A stretch of DNA of 64,000 bases from Ridgeia piscesae (taxonomy: Eukaryota > Annelida > Polychaeta > Sabellida > Siboglinidae). A program made the position numbers and the translations under genes. Positions 49,501 through 60,134 of the stretch are shown one piece after another. Under the pieces are notes generated by a model. It was not told the origin of the DNA, searched no databases, and saw only the letters and a program-made list of their open reading frames with translations. Within the stretch, counting starts at the first letter, position 1, and each line of letters begins with the position of its first letter. Where the stretch lies: positions 1-64,000 of the forward strand of contig JAODUO010000984.1 in NCBI GenBank assembly GCA_025642075.2, given 5' to 3'.

Positions 49501-49835
49501 ACCTGGATATGCCTGTCAAGACACATTATAAGCATTGTAATATGTTAACTAAATTGTTGTGACCAACACTGATCATTCCTGGGCTGTGGTGGGAGACTAC
49601 ACAGATTTATCTAGACAAATAACCTGTATAATCAAATACATCGTTAAAGTCACTGATGCAACTGTTACTGTGCCAAATGTGTTTAAACCTTCGTGGCTTG
49701 GTTTGCTGGGATATCACCCTGCTGGAAACATTTATTGACAGGTTTGTGAGTAAAATGCATTACTGCTGTAAAAGAACATTTAAAAGACTGTGTGTATTCT
49801 TTGATACACTAATATACATCATTTGTTACCTTCAG

Positions 49836-50111
49836 ATAAGCCATATGGTCAAGCTACAGTTGCCACAGAAGATGTCACAGTAGCTGTGGGTGGACAAGTG
49901 TCTTTAACCTGTCGTGCCCCGAGTGAGTCTGGCCACCCGACAGCTTCCTGGTTCACGTGGAGCAAAGACAACAGTAATTTCAGCAGCAACACAACAGACT
50001 CTCTCAGACTGACACCTACTAAGGTGACAGAATCTGGCAAATACAAGTGTAAGGCCGGCAACTTTATTGGAGAGAGTGACCACTCAGACTGGACCACAGT
50101 GACAGTGCAAG
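49836..50111 (+). CDS. Ig-superfamily gene, visible exon 8 (Ig domain)
   Basis: 276 bases (92 codons), acceptor TACCTTCAG, donor GTGAGT at 50112, phase 1 at both ends. The Ig domain has VSLTCRAPS (cysteine ~26), WFTWSKDN (tryptophan ~42) and TESGKYKCKAGN (cysteine ~72), and ends WTTVTVQ. The exon's final bases, ACAGTGACAGTGCAAG, and the adjoining GTGAGTGAC are the seed of the 23-bp satellite that fills the following intron, so the true donor is the first of a long series of look-alikes. Reading past it in frame gives GE and a stop (TGA at 50117-50119). Confidence 0.9.
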
Positions 50112-51980
50112 GTGAGTGACTGTGACAGTGCAAGGTGAGTGACAATGCAAGGTGAGTGTCTGTGGCAGTGCAAGGCGAGTGACTGTGACAGTGCAAGATG
50201 AGTGACTGTGACAGTGCAAGGTGAGTGACTGACAGTGCAAGGTGAGTGACTGTGACAGTGCAAGATGAGTGACTGTGACAGTGCAAGGTCAGTGGCTGTG
50301 ACAGTGCAAGGTGAGTGGCTGTGACGGTACAAGGTGAGTGACTGTGACAGTGCAAGGTGAGTGACTGTGTCAGTGTAAGGTGAGTGACAGTGTCAGGTGA
50401 GTGATTGTGACAGTGCAAGGTGAGTGACTGTGACAGTGCAAGGTGGGTGACTGTGACAGTGCAAGGTGTGTGAATGTGACAGTGCAAGGTGTGTGAATGT
50501 GACAATGCTAGAGGAGATGACTGGGTGACTGTACAAGGTGAGTGATTGTGACAGTGCAGGTGTAGTGACTGTGACAGTGCAATGATTGTGACAGTGCATG
50601 TGTAGTGACTGTGACAGTGCAGTGATTGTGACAGTGCTAGGTGAGTGACTGTAATAGGTAACAGTGCAAGGTGAGTGATTGTGGCAGTGAACAGTGAGTG
50701 AATGTGACAGTGCAAGGTTAGTGACTGTGACAGTGAAAGGTGAGTGAATATCATAGTGCAAGGTGAGTGGCAGTGATAGTGCAGTGGCAGTGATTGTTAC
50801 TGTGCAAGTCGAGTGACTGTAACAGTGCAAGGCGAGTGACTGACAGTGCAAGGTGAGTGACTGTGACAGTGCAAGGTGAGTGACTGTGACAGTGCAAGAT
50901 GAGTGACTGTGACAGTGCAAGGTGAGTGACTGTGACAGTGCAAGGCGAGTGACTGTGATAATGCAAGGTGAGTGACTGTGATAACGCAAGGCGAGTGACT
51001 GTGACAGTGCAAGGCGAGTGGCAGTGATGGTGCAATGTGAGTGACTGTGACAGCGCAAGGTGAGTGACTGTGACAGCGCAAGGTGAGTGACTGTGACAGT
51101 GCAAGGTGAGTGACTGTGACAGCGCAAGGTGAGTGACTGTGACAGTGCAAGGTGAGTGACTGTGACAGCGCAAGGTGAGTGACTGTGACAGCGCAAGGTG
51201 AGTTACTGTGACAGTGCAAGGTGAGTGACTGTGACGGTGCAAGGTGAGTGACTGTGACAGTGCAAGGTGAGTGACTGTGACAGTGCAAGGTGAGTGACTG
51301 TGATAACGCAAGGCGAGTGACTGTGACAGTGCAAGATGAGTGACTGTGATAATGCAAGGCGAGTGGCAGTGATGGTGCAATGTGAGTTACTGTGACAGTG
51401 CAAGGTGAGTGACTGTGACAGCGCAAGGTGAGTGACTGTGACAGTGCAAGGTGAGTGACTGTGATAATGCAAGGTGAGTGGCAGTGACGGTGCAAGGTGA
51501 GTGACTGTGACAGTGCAAGGTGAGTGACTGTGATAATGCAAGGTGAGTGGCAGTGACGGTGCAAGGTGGGTGACTGTGACAATGCAAGGTGAGTGACTGT
51601 GACAGTGCAAGGTGAGTGACTGTGACAGTGCAAGGTGAGTGACTGTGACAGCGCAAGGTGAGTGACTGTGACAGTGCAATGTGAGTGACTGTGACAGTGC
51701 ATGGTGAGTGGCTGTGACACTGCAAGGTGATTAACTGTATAACCGTGTAACTTGACTGTTTAACAATGTAAAGTGAGTGACTGACAGTTCCGGGTCAATG
51801 TCTGTGATAGTACATAGTGAGTGGCAGTGACAGTGCAAGGTGAGTGACTATATAACTATCTAACTTGAGTGTTTAACAATGTAGAGTGAATTACTGACAT
51901 TTCCGGGTCAATGTCTGTGATAGTACAAGGTGAGTGACTGTGACATTGCAAGGTGAGAGATTGTGTGACAGTGCAAGTTT
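50108..51980. repeat. 23-bp satellite made of exon/intron junction copies
   Basis: The typical unit is GTGAGTGACTGTGACA followed by GTGCAAG, 23 bases. Roughly 70 copies run without a break to about 51730, then scattered degenerate ones to 51980. Each good copy contains CAAG|GTGAGT. Because 23 is not a multiple of three, all three minus-strand frames read the same 23-residue His/Ser/Leu/Thr-rich period, which explains the long minus-strand frames (up to 307 codons). They are not genes. Confidence 0.97.
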
Positions 51981-52111
51981 AGTAACTGCACAAATTGAGC
52001 GACTGTGGACAATGTTCAGAGTACCAGGTTCAATAAATGTGGATGTTCATAGATGTGATTATATTTTACAATGTATGTTTGCACACATCTGTTATATCTT
52101 TCTTCATCCAG

Positions 52112-52480
52112 CTCCAGCCAGGGTCGAATTTCCACGTAATGTCAACATCCAACAGAACCCAGCCTTTGATGACACTGACTTCAACATGACATGCACAGTG
52201 TCAGGCAGTGGTGACCTGATGGTGCAGTGGAGCAAAGACGGGATGTCAGTTGACACAGGTGACTTCACTGTCACCACTGTCCCAGTGACAGGACAGTACA
52301 TGTATGGACAGACTAAAGCCAAGGCCAGTACATTGATGTGGCAGGTGACAAAGAGAGCCAGGTTTTTCACCTGTAGCAACATCACCCACTTTGATGGCAA
52401 CTACACCTGTGCTGTGTCTACACAGAGAGCTGGCAATACTACTAATGACGAGTCCAAGGCATTTGTTGTCAACGTTCAGT
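52112..52480 (+). CDS. Ig-superfamily gene, visible exon 9 (Ig domain)
   Basis: 369 bases (123 codons), acceptor CTTCATCCAG, donor GTAAGT at 52481, phase 1 at both ends. One Ig domain, longer than its neighbours: FNMTCTVSG (cysteine ~28), VQWSKDG (tryptophan ~40), an extended segment with TLMWQVTKRARFFTCSN (extra cysteine ~88) and FDGNYTCAVS (cysteine ~100). The extra 25-30 residues lie between the tryptophan and the second canonical cysteine. NMT, NIT and NYT are glycosylation sequons. The start follows from the split alanine codon (G|CT). Confidence 0.88.
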
Positions 52481-52534
52481 GTAAGTTTATATTATGTAAT
52501 GTTTTTAGGCAAAGTGTACGTATTACACCATTAT

Positions 52535-53575
52535 ATGTAGTCTACAATTTATTTATGTTATACTACAAGTAATTATATGTCTACTTATTTATGTTATACT
52601 ACAAGTAATTATATGTCTACTTATTTATGTTATACTACAAGTAATTATATGTCTACTTATTTATGTTATACTACAAGTAGTTATATGTATACTTATTTAT
52701 GTTATACTACAAGTAATTATATGTCTACTTATTTATGTTATACTACAAGTAATTATATGTCTACTTATTTATGTTATACTACAAGTAATTATATGTCTAC
52801 TTATTTATGTTATGCTACAAGTAATTATATGTCTACTTATTTATGTTATACTACAAGTAATTATATGTCTACTTATTTATGTTATACTACAAGTAATTAT
52901 ATGTCTACTTATTTATGTTATACTACAAGTAATTATATGTCTACTTATTTATGTTATACTACAAGTAATTATATGTCTACTTATTTATGTTATACTACAA
53001 GTAATTATATGTCTACTTATTTATGTTATACTACAAGTAATTATGTCTACTTATTTATGTTATACTACAAGTAATTATATGTCTACTTATTTATGTTATA
53101 CTACAAGTAATTATATGTCTACTTATTTATGTTATACTACAAGTAATGATATGTCTACTTATTTATGTTATACTACAAGTAATTATATGTCTACTTATTT
53201 ATGTTATACTACAAGTAATTATGTCTACTTATTTATGTTATACTACAAGTAATTATATGTCTACTTATTTATGTTATACTACAAGTAATTATGTCTACTT
53301 ATTTATGTTATACTACAAGTAATTATATGTCTACTTATTTATGTTATACTACAAGTAATTATATGTCTACTTATTTATGTTATACAACAAGTAATTATAT
53401 GTCTACTTATTTATGTTATACTACAAGTAATTATGTCTACTTATTTATGTTATACTACAAGTAATTATATGTCTACTTATTTATGTTATACTACAAGTAA
53501 TTATGTCTACTTATTTATGTTATACTACAAGTAATTATGTCTACTTATTTATGTTATACTACCGGTAATTGTATG
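52535..53575. repeat. 36-bp tandem repeat (with 34-bp variants)
   Basis: About 29 copies of TACTTATTTATGTTATACTA plus CAAGTAATTATATGTC. Several copies lack two bases (AATTATGTC instead of AATTATATGTC). The + strand frames (STYLCYTTSNYM repeated) are artefacts, broken wherever a 34-bp unit occurs. It occupies the first kilobase of the intron after Ig exon 9. Confidence 0.97.
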
Positions 53576-53579
53576 TCTA

Positions 53580-53821
53580 CACAGTATGTGAACTACGACA
53601 TAATTATTTGTCCTTATATTATGTGTAAGCAGTTGGGATACATGCAGTATTCATGAATTCATCTCTATTGTAATTCACTATTATATACAGTTAGGGAATA
53701 CAATAACTAGAACTTTTTTAATTTCCTGCATATTCCTTTCAAATGACCAAATTATTATACATTTATATGAGTGTTTATATAATATATAAACATGACATAC
53801 ATATTATGTGTCATGTGTGTA

Positions 53822-53869
<48 letters not shown>

Positions 53870-54200
53870 TACACAGTGTATACACAGTATATACACATCT
53901 GTATCATGTCACAGCTACATGTCCACGTATACAGCCTGCAGTGTTTGATTGAATGTTTCTTTAATACAAAATATATTTATTGATATTGATATCAATCTAC
54001 AATAATGACCATCACATGACAGGTGCTGCTCCAGCTGGATCATAATAATGTGTACTTGTGTATTTTCTTGGAGAGAATAGTGATGTTGTGCTAAGATGTA
54101 ACACTGCATCTTAGACCATACATATATAGTCTGAGGCTGATGCAGTCATGGTATATACATGTTTACAAACAGTCTTTCTTATTGTCATGTTCATCAACAG
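53580..54200. other. Intron 9 right part
   Basis: Contains a (TA)n microsatellite at 53829-53866 and no recognisable gene. Confidence 0.55.
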
Positions 54201-54476
54201 ATGAGGCCCACTGGTCCACCGGACCTAGAATTGCAACGGCTGCTCCCAATGACACATCCAAGGAGATTGTGTGTTCTGTGTGCGCCAATCCACAGCCAAC
54301 CTTTCTGTGGACATTCAAGAATGAGAGTCTGCGAAAAGGAATCCAAGTAGTGGGAAACAAAATCATCCTGGACCATGTCACAAGGGACGACTTTGGTGTC
54401 TACCAATGCATGGCTAATAACATTGTCAATGGTGAAGACAGAATGGCTGTCTTTCAGGTTAACCTGGATGAGAGGG
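54201..54476 (+). CDS. Ig-superfamily gene, visible exon 10 (Ig domain)
   Basis: 276 bases (92 codons), acceptor ATCAACAG, donor GTAAGT at 54477, phase 1 at both ends. The Ig domain has EIVCSVCAN (cysteine ~25, with a second at ~28), PTFLWTFKN (tryptophan ~37) and DFGVYQCMANN (cysteine ~70), and ends FQVNLDER. It is the last Ig module before the fibronectin domain. An Ig-then-FN3 order is standard for axon-guidance, nephrin-like and Ig-CAM surface proteins. Confidence 0.9.
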
Positions 54477-55009
54477 GTAAGTTTTATTAAGTTACATGTG
54501 TGATGCACATGTGATGTGTGCGTTTTTTCATGATTATATTATGAAAAATGTTTCAATTCACAATAAAGTGTCAATGTGACTCGAATTTTTTTACTTGTGA
54601 TTAAAAAATATGAAAGAAATGTCACTGAGTGTTTCTAAGGGCCTCACAAAATGTCCACAATTTATTACCTAACATAGACTTAGCCTAGCTCCGTCGCTTC
54701 ACAAGGTGCAATAGGCTTGGCCGGGCCCACGTTGCTCACCATAATTAATGAAATGAATGAAAAAGTGACATCCCTACAACTCCCACTACCTTATCCAATC
54801 ACTGAGCTTCTTCTCTTCTCACTTGGTGCCGTCAATGTATAAGTCTCGCTTTCGAGAAGCTCTGTATTTTATTAGTTTATTTAGCTGATATCACATCTTT
54901 GTTTAAACCAAGTTACGGTGTATTGTTTTTCTTATAACTTCTGTTATATAGTGGAATATTTTCATACCTTTTTTCAGTTGTATTTTTCTATCAATCAACC
55001 ATTGTTCGA

Positions 55010-56110
55010 CTTCGCCCTTTCAATTTTAACTAATTGTCATGGCCAATCACTCGCGACCACGCCACCGGAGCAAATGCCCGTCTGCACTAGACTCATACGC
55101 AGCGGTGATAATCATCCGAACAAGTGTCGCTTTTGTCATGGCTGTACAGTCAACAACAAGTGTGACATTTGTTCACAGTGGACAGACATAGTTTGGGCCG
55201 ATATAATGGAACGTTCCCAAGCCCGACTGAATAGAAAACACTGCGCGTCTCAGAGACGCAGGCATATGACAAACCGTCAACAACGCTGAAGCCCATGCTG
55301 AGAGATGAACACATCCACAAGCGGCTCACCTACAGACATGTAGCATTTCCAGCGACAGCTTCCTGGGGTTTTCTCCAGCACCATCCCCGGAGATAGTCTA
55401 GGACCGTAACCGTAAGTCCAAGTTAGAAGATATTCTCAACCTTCTTCGTAGCTAGAGCCCGGTTCTTCCGTCATGCGAACCGCCAATCTGTGTCCTGACC
55501 TGCATCCCAATTGGCGTTACTAGAACTAGTTGGAGTTTCCCGTTATCCGGGGACGGTAGCCGAACAAACAGACTGCAGTTACGGGAATATTTAGGCGCAT
55601 TAAACCCGGAGTTTGCGTTCGCAGGCTCCATGACACGGGGTCATGTTTTGCAACATGCAACTAATTCGCAGCTCGCAGAGCCAGTGTTCGGCCGAAATGT
55701 CCTCCGAAATGTTTGACTGCCCGTTCGGTCCCGGGAAGACACAGGCAATAGACGGATATTACTTCACATAAGGTGAAGTATACCCACGCCATACACCAGC
55801 AGCAGCTGCTGGTTCCGCCCGTTAAAGTGATACAGACAACAATAAGCTACAGATGCGGGACAAGATGGCCAGTCAGCAACGAGACTATGCCCTATACAGG
55901 GGCTCGGCACCTTTTACCGTTGGTAAAACACGTGCTGCTCCACATCGGTCAGCACCAGCTAGATCCGTGCCACAACAGCAGGCTGCTATGCCAATGCCAC
56001 TGTCGTTCTCACATCAACAGCCTTTTCTGGCCACTAGAGGACGTGGTTCAGGACGTGGGCTCTATCATGAAGTGCACAGCCGTCCGGTCACTGATACAGT
56101 CCACGCAACA
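55010..56110 (+). pseudogene. DIRS element 2 first ORF (Gag-like), broken
   Basis: Begins with PVCTRLIRSGDNHPNKCRFCHGC-type cysteine cluster (about 55077-55160) followed by CSQWTDIVW, and continues in several frames. The 55853-56134 frame has LYRGSAPFTVGKTRAAPHRS. It parallels 25690-23540 of element 1. A nucleic-acid-binding, Gag-like role is inferred from position and cysteines; not translatable as one product. Confidence 0.6.
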
Positions 56111-56379
56111 AAACAAACAAAATCAAAGCACTGATTCGCTCATTCCTGCTAAGCCAAGAAGGATGTGCTCATACGTGGCAGATCCTGATCGGTCTCTTTG
56201 CGTCTACAGAGAAAATGGTTCCTCTGGGACGGCTGCACACCCGCAAAGCCCAACATTGCATCTCTCAACATTGGGATTTTAATGCTTTAACAAGCAATTT
56301 GTGGATACCTCTCCCCCCCCCGGCAGAGGAAGATCTCCAATGGTGGAAGTCAGCACACAATGTTTTGAGGGGAGCCCCG

Positions 56380-57490
56380 GTTACCCCGACAGAACCAGAC
56401 ACCCAGTTGTTCACAGATGCATCGAATATCGGCTGGGCTGCACATTGGAATGCATTGACGGTGTCCGGTGTATGGACAACAACCGAGAAAACACTCCACA
56501 TCAACATACTCAAGTTAGAAGCTATACACAGAGCCATGCTCCACTGGCTGCGGAAGCTTATGGGTCTGACATTAATCCACTCTCGGCTACTGAGAGTGTA
56601 GTGTCGGATTTGCTTCTCCACCTTCACACGGAGAAACATATGGCTATCTCGACCATTGCAGGCTATCAGATGGCAATCGCCTACACTCTTTGTGCCACTT
56701 CCAGTGCGAAAGTAGGACGGAATCCTGCACTGAAGTCACTACTTCAAAATATCGAAATGGAACAGGGGCACCATCAACATCATTTTCCAGAGTGGAATCT
56801 GGTGTTAGTGTTGTCAACATTGACAAAACCACCTTTCGAGCCGCTAGACCAAGCATCGGATCAGCTGCTTACATGGAAGACAGTCTTCCTCATCACGCTT
56901 GCTTCCGGCAAACGTCGGGGCGAAATCCATGTTTTTGAGCATGCCCAACTACAACAGACCACAGGCTGGACACAGGTGACTCTATGAATAGGCCTGTCAT
57001 TCATATGAAAGACGGAAGTATTGGGCAAGGGCCCGAAATGCGTGCTTTCGATTCCAGCACTTGACCGTCATTTGAGCAATGGCATGGCTGAAGACTGACT
57101 CCTGTGCCCAATACAGGCACTAAGATTCTACATAGAAAGATCCATGCCTTGCAGGGAGCACAAGCGCTTCCTCTTTGTGTCGTTTAAACCAGGGCTATCC
57201 ACAATCTCCGGGTGGATCTGGAAACGATTCTAGAGTGATACACAAATTCCCCTACACCTCTCCTCGAGTCACACAAGGTTAAGGCGCAACAGGTACGATC
57301 CATGGCTGCATCGCTCGCATTCCACAGACAGGCCTCCATGGAACAGATTCTGCGAGCTGATACCTGGCGCTGTCATAACACCTTCACCGACTTTTATGTC
57401 AAGGACCTATCTCTCTATTCTGCCAATCTCATTCAACTAAGACCGGTAGTGGCTGCAGAATCAATTCTGCACCCAACAGATCATTAGAGG
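56380..57490 (+). pseudogene. DIRS element 2 RNase H and tyrosine recombinase
   Basis: RNase H: LFTDASNIGWAAHWNA (56406-56453) and LKLEAIHRAML (56508-56540). A jump at about 56570 leads to the recombinase: ESVVSDLLLHLHTEKHMAIS, TIAGYQMAIAYTL, LLTWKTVFLITLASGKRRGE (56865-56925, with the conserved KRR intact here, unlike element 1), and after stops and a frame change KVKAQQVRSMAASLAFHRQA and HNTFTDFYVKDLSLYS (to about 57425). The catalytic HxxR histidine is glutamine here (AQQVR), a disabling change. One unduplicated copy, in contrast to element 1. Confidence 0.8.
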
Positions 57491-57584
57491 TAGCATTGCC
57501 TATATCCCACCATCCATTCACCTAGATTCTGCACCTTGTGAAGTGACAGAGCCAGGCTAAATCTATATTAGGTAATAAATTCTA

Positions 57585-58268
57585 TATTTTTAGAATTAAA
57601 ATATGTATTTATGAGTAACATACTTACCTGGCTCCGTTGTGTCACATAAGCAGTTAAAATGGACAGTACCCTGCCTGCATGTTTTAAGCTATGTCTTCAA
57701 AACTACCAGGTACTGATTTTCTATAATTGCAAGTTGTGTTTATGTTGATGTTTGTTTAATTATTTTAAAAATGATGTCACTGCATGATCAACATCTGACA
57801 AAGATCCTTCATGAAGACTATTGGTATTTAATTGTTAGTTGAATTATTGTGACCACCAAAAGTTTTGATAATTCATCATTGAAAATGACAATAATCTCAA
57901 TAGACTATTGTTGAGCAATAAACAGTGCTAAACAACCAATTCATTCCCCTTGATAACTGCACACAAGCAGTGGCTCCACGTGGTGGATAATTTTGATTAG
58001 CCGATATTGTCAATGCTGAATAACCGGCCTGTCGAACTGACATGTTATCATCAGTACAGCTGAAAATGTATGCTGTCATTGTTACTTGAACATTTGTTGT
58101 TTGTCTCCAACAAATAATTTAATTGCAATGTTCTGTGCTGGGCATTTGTTTGAGATTGTGTACTTTTGCAGAAACTTTGATGAGGTATTAAGTATTAACA
58201 GCATTTACTAAGTTACTTGGTACCAGTTATATTTTTATAATGTTTCGTATGTTGATTTCCCACTTCAG
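57585..58268. other. Intron right of DIRS element 2
   Basis: 57620-57650 contains another partial terminal-repeat-like ACTTACCTGGCTCCGTTGTG; 57650-57785 duplicates 43672-43805. The stretch ends with the acceptor CACTTCAG at 58268. Confidence 0.6.
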
Positions 58269-58589
58269 GCCCGGCAAGAGAACCACTCAGTTTCACAATC
58301 CTGAGTAACCGCACCTCAGTTGCCCTCACCCTTCAGTGGTGCCCTGGATTCCATGGTGGTCACCCTCCACAGACGTTCACCCTACAGTACAGGGCTAACA
58401 AGAGGGCTCTGAAAACTTGGAGAGACATATTCAGCCACAAAACAGATGGAGTGACCAGGTATCAGGCGACTGTGTCAGGTCTAAGGCCTCAGACTGAGTA
58501 TGTCTTCTCTCTCTATGCTGAGAACAGTCGACCTCCGGCCCAAGGACCAAACAGAAGTGAAACTGTCACACAGACGGGCAGCACGACAG
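58269..58589 (+). CDS. Ig-superfamily gene, visible exon 11 (fibronectin type III)
   Basis: 321 bases (107 codons), acceptor CCCACTTCAG, donor GTAGGA at 58590, phase 1 at both ends. An FN3 domain: GPAREPLSF opening, SVALTLQWCPGFHGGHPPQT with the B-strand tryptophan, FTLQYRANKRALKTW, and the classic closing LRPQTEYVFSLYAEN (L-x-P-x-T-x-Y). It continues into a Ser/Thr-rich linker GSTTG. A membrane-proximal FN3 after a stack of Ig domains fits a cell-surface adhesion receptor. No transmembrane exon could be identified downstream, so the gene probably continues past the window. Confidence 0.9.
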
Positions 58590-58660
58590 GTAGGACTGAT
58601 AAGAGAGCAGGCGGGGCAGGACTTTGGGTGGGTTGTGAATATGGTGTGCATAACAAGATG

Positions 58661-58661
<1 letters not shown>

Positions 58662-58732
<71 letters not shown>
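58662..58732. repeat. (TA)n microsatellite
   Basis: Uninterrupted TA dinucleotides, within 75 bases of the FN3 exon's donor site. Confidence 0.97.
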
Positions 58733-58739
58733 TATATTT

Positions 58740-59405
58740 TTATTCTATTATAGTCATGTTTTCTGTCTGTTTTACTGCAGCTTTGAAGGTAGTGAGATGG
58801 TATGTATAAAGTTATATACTAATTAAATTATTTGGTCAGCCAGTGTTTTTTTTACTTGTATGGGCTGCAACCCGTAAGATGATCATGTGACAGGCTGGAC
58901 ACCTCTTATATTCGTACAGTTAAATAACTCTAGGTATACACAACTAAAATTAAAATTTTCAGTTAAACATGCATGCTGTATACAGCAAAATTACCAAGCC
59001 AGCATGTAAAATTAAAGAGGCCACTCCTCCATCTGCAACTCAAAGAATGCAGATGGATTCTGGAAATTTGCATTTTAAACAGTGTTTGACATGTATTACT
59101 AAATTTTTCTTCAAACTGATGTTAAAAGGAATAGAAACAAGGCTCTACATAAATTATTTTTCCATATAATACATAAAGATTGAGTATGTATGTAACAACA
59201 TTAAAAAAATAACTAAAAATACATTTGTAGTATAAATTCGATTTTTAAACCGTCAGCATTCGCGGAGGCCTGACTGAGCATTGGGTTCGGCATCGCCTTC
59301 GGTTTGATTTCTGGGTAATTGTATCTATAGCAGCCCACGGAAGATAATCCATGCATCCATACATTACAAACATTTAACATCAGACAGAGATGTTTTATAG
59401 TACAT
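58740..59405. other. Intronic DNA, no gene seen
   Basis: No recognisable coding or repeat feature between the microsatellite and the foldback element. Confidence 0.5.
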
Positions 59406-59463
59406 TAATATTACTAGTATGCCAATGAATGAAGGAGGAGTTGTAAATTTAACGTAACACTTT

Positions 59464-59545
59464 CCCGATGGTCTGCATAGCTCAGTTGGTAAACGCATTC
59501 ATTAGTTGCGTTTGTCTTTACAATCGGACACTGGTTCAAACCTGA
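59464..59545 (+). other. tRNA-like segment, left arm
   Basis: Has A-box-like ATAGCTCAGTTGGTAAACGC and B-box-like TGGTTCAAACCTG at tRNA-like spacing. The acceptor stem and anticodon arm do not pair properly, so it is not called as a tRNA gene. Confidence 0.55.
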
Positions 59546-59974
59546 CACAAAACCATTACATTTGTTTACACTTTTATTTGTTTTCACTAAATAATAATTA
59601 TAAACTGAATAATTTAAAATCAAAATCTGATGTACTGCTTGTGTTTTTAGTGTTGTAGAAATTATTTATTTGCGACGGAAATGAAAATATGGTAATTGTA
59701 TAATGATACTTAATGATGATGTATATTACTAATAATAATTATTGCTATTACACTTGAAAACAAATTGTGATTTGTCTTGATAAATGAAATTTAGAAATAT
59801 ATACATTGTCGTATATATATAATTAACATTTTTTATTTTTGTGGCGTAAAATTATTACTACAAAAATAAAACAAATACAAGTAGTAGTGTGCATAATTGC
59901 TTTACAATTTGATTTATAATTATTATTTTGTGAAAAGTTAAACAAAAAAGTGACAAAACAAGCAATGTTTTTGT

Positions 59975-60060
59975 GTGGGGTTCGAACCGGTCTTTTTCAT
60001 ATTGTAACAAGGAAAACATCTAGCGAACATATGTACCAATTGAGCCACAGTAACAATAGG
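59975..60060 (-). other. tRNA-like segment, right arm
   Basis: On the minus strand it reads TGTGGCTCAATTGGTACATA and then ACCGGTTCGAACCCC, good A- and B-box matches. The stems are incomplete. It is the inverted partner of 59464-59545. Confidence 0.6.
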
Positions 60061-60134
60061 GATTCTACTCCCGGATTTAAAAAGTTTTGATAAATTTACA
60101 ACTCTTCCTTCATATATCGGCATACTAATGATTA

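Larger units (their letters stand above)
54660..57580 (+). mobile_element. DIRS-type retrotransposon, element 2, internally deleted
   Basis: The 5' inverted terminal repeat (TTTATTACCTAACATAGACT..., from 54661) is mirrored by the 3' one (...TCTATATTAGGTAATAAA, to 57580) over about 50 bases. ORF1 (cysteine cluster at 55085-55200) runs on to 56105, where SLIQSTQQNK is joined directly to SLIPAKPRRMCSYVADPDRS. About 0.6 kb corresponding to the RT core is thus missing. RNase H and tyrosine recombinase remain. It lies in sense in the intron between the last Ig exon and the FN3 exon. Confidence 0.88.
59417..60125. mobile_element. Foldback element with tRNA-like sequence in both arms
   Basis: The ends GTATGCC / GGCATAC are flanked by TA (59415-59416, 60126-60127). 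About 190-210 bases from each end are inverted copies of each other: GAAGGAGGAGTTGTAAATTT on the left mirrors the right, and both arms continue through a tRNA-like segment to AATAATAATTATAAA. The arms have diverged by perhaps 25-30 percent. No coding capacity. Confidence 0.8.

Noticed and set aside
47725..49535. Series of 89-codon minus-strand frames starting METHNVP
   Set aside because: They are identical offsets of the 170-bp satellite, each ending at the same stop; not genes.
49849..51725. Long minus-strand frames (up to 307 codons) rich in His, Ser, Thr and Leu
   Set aside because: They are the translation of the 23-bp satellite in all three frames; three units make 69 bases, so every frame stays open by arithmetic.
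52577..53252. STYLCYTTSNYM-type repeat protein of up to 165 codons
   Set aside because: It is the 36-bp satellite; frames break at each 34-bp unit and no independent coding signal is present.
59464..60060. Two tRNA genes
   Set aside because: Pol III boxes are present but the acceptor and anticodon stems do not pair, and both sit inside one inverted-repeat element.
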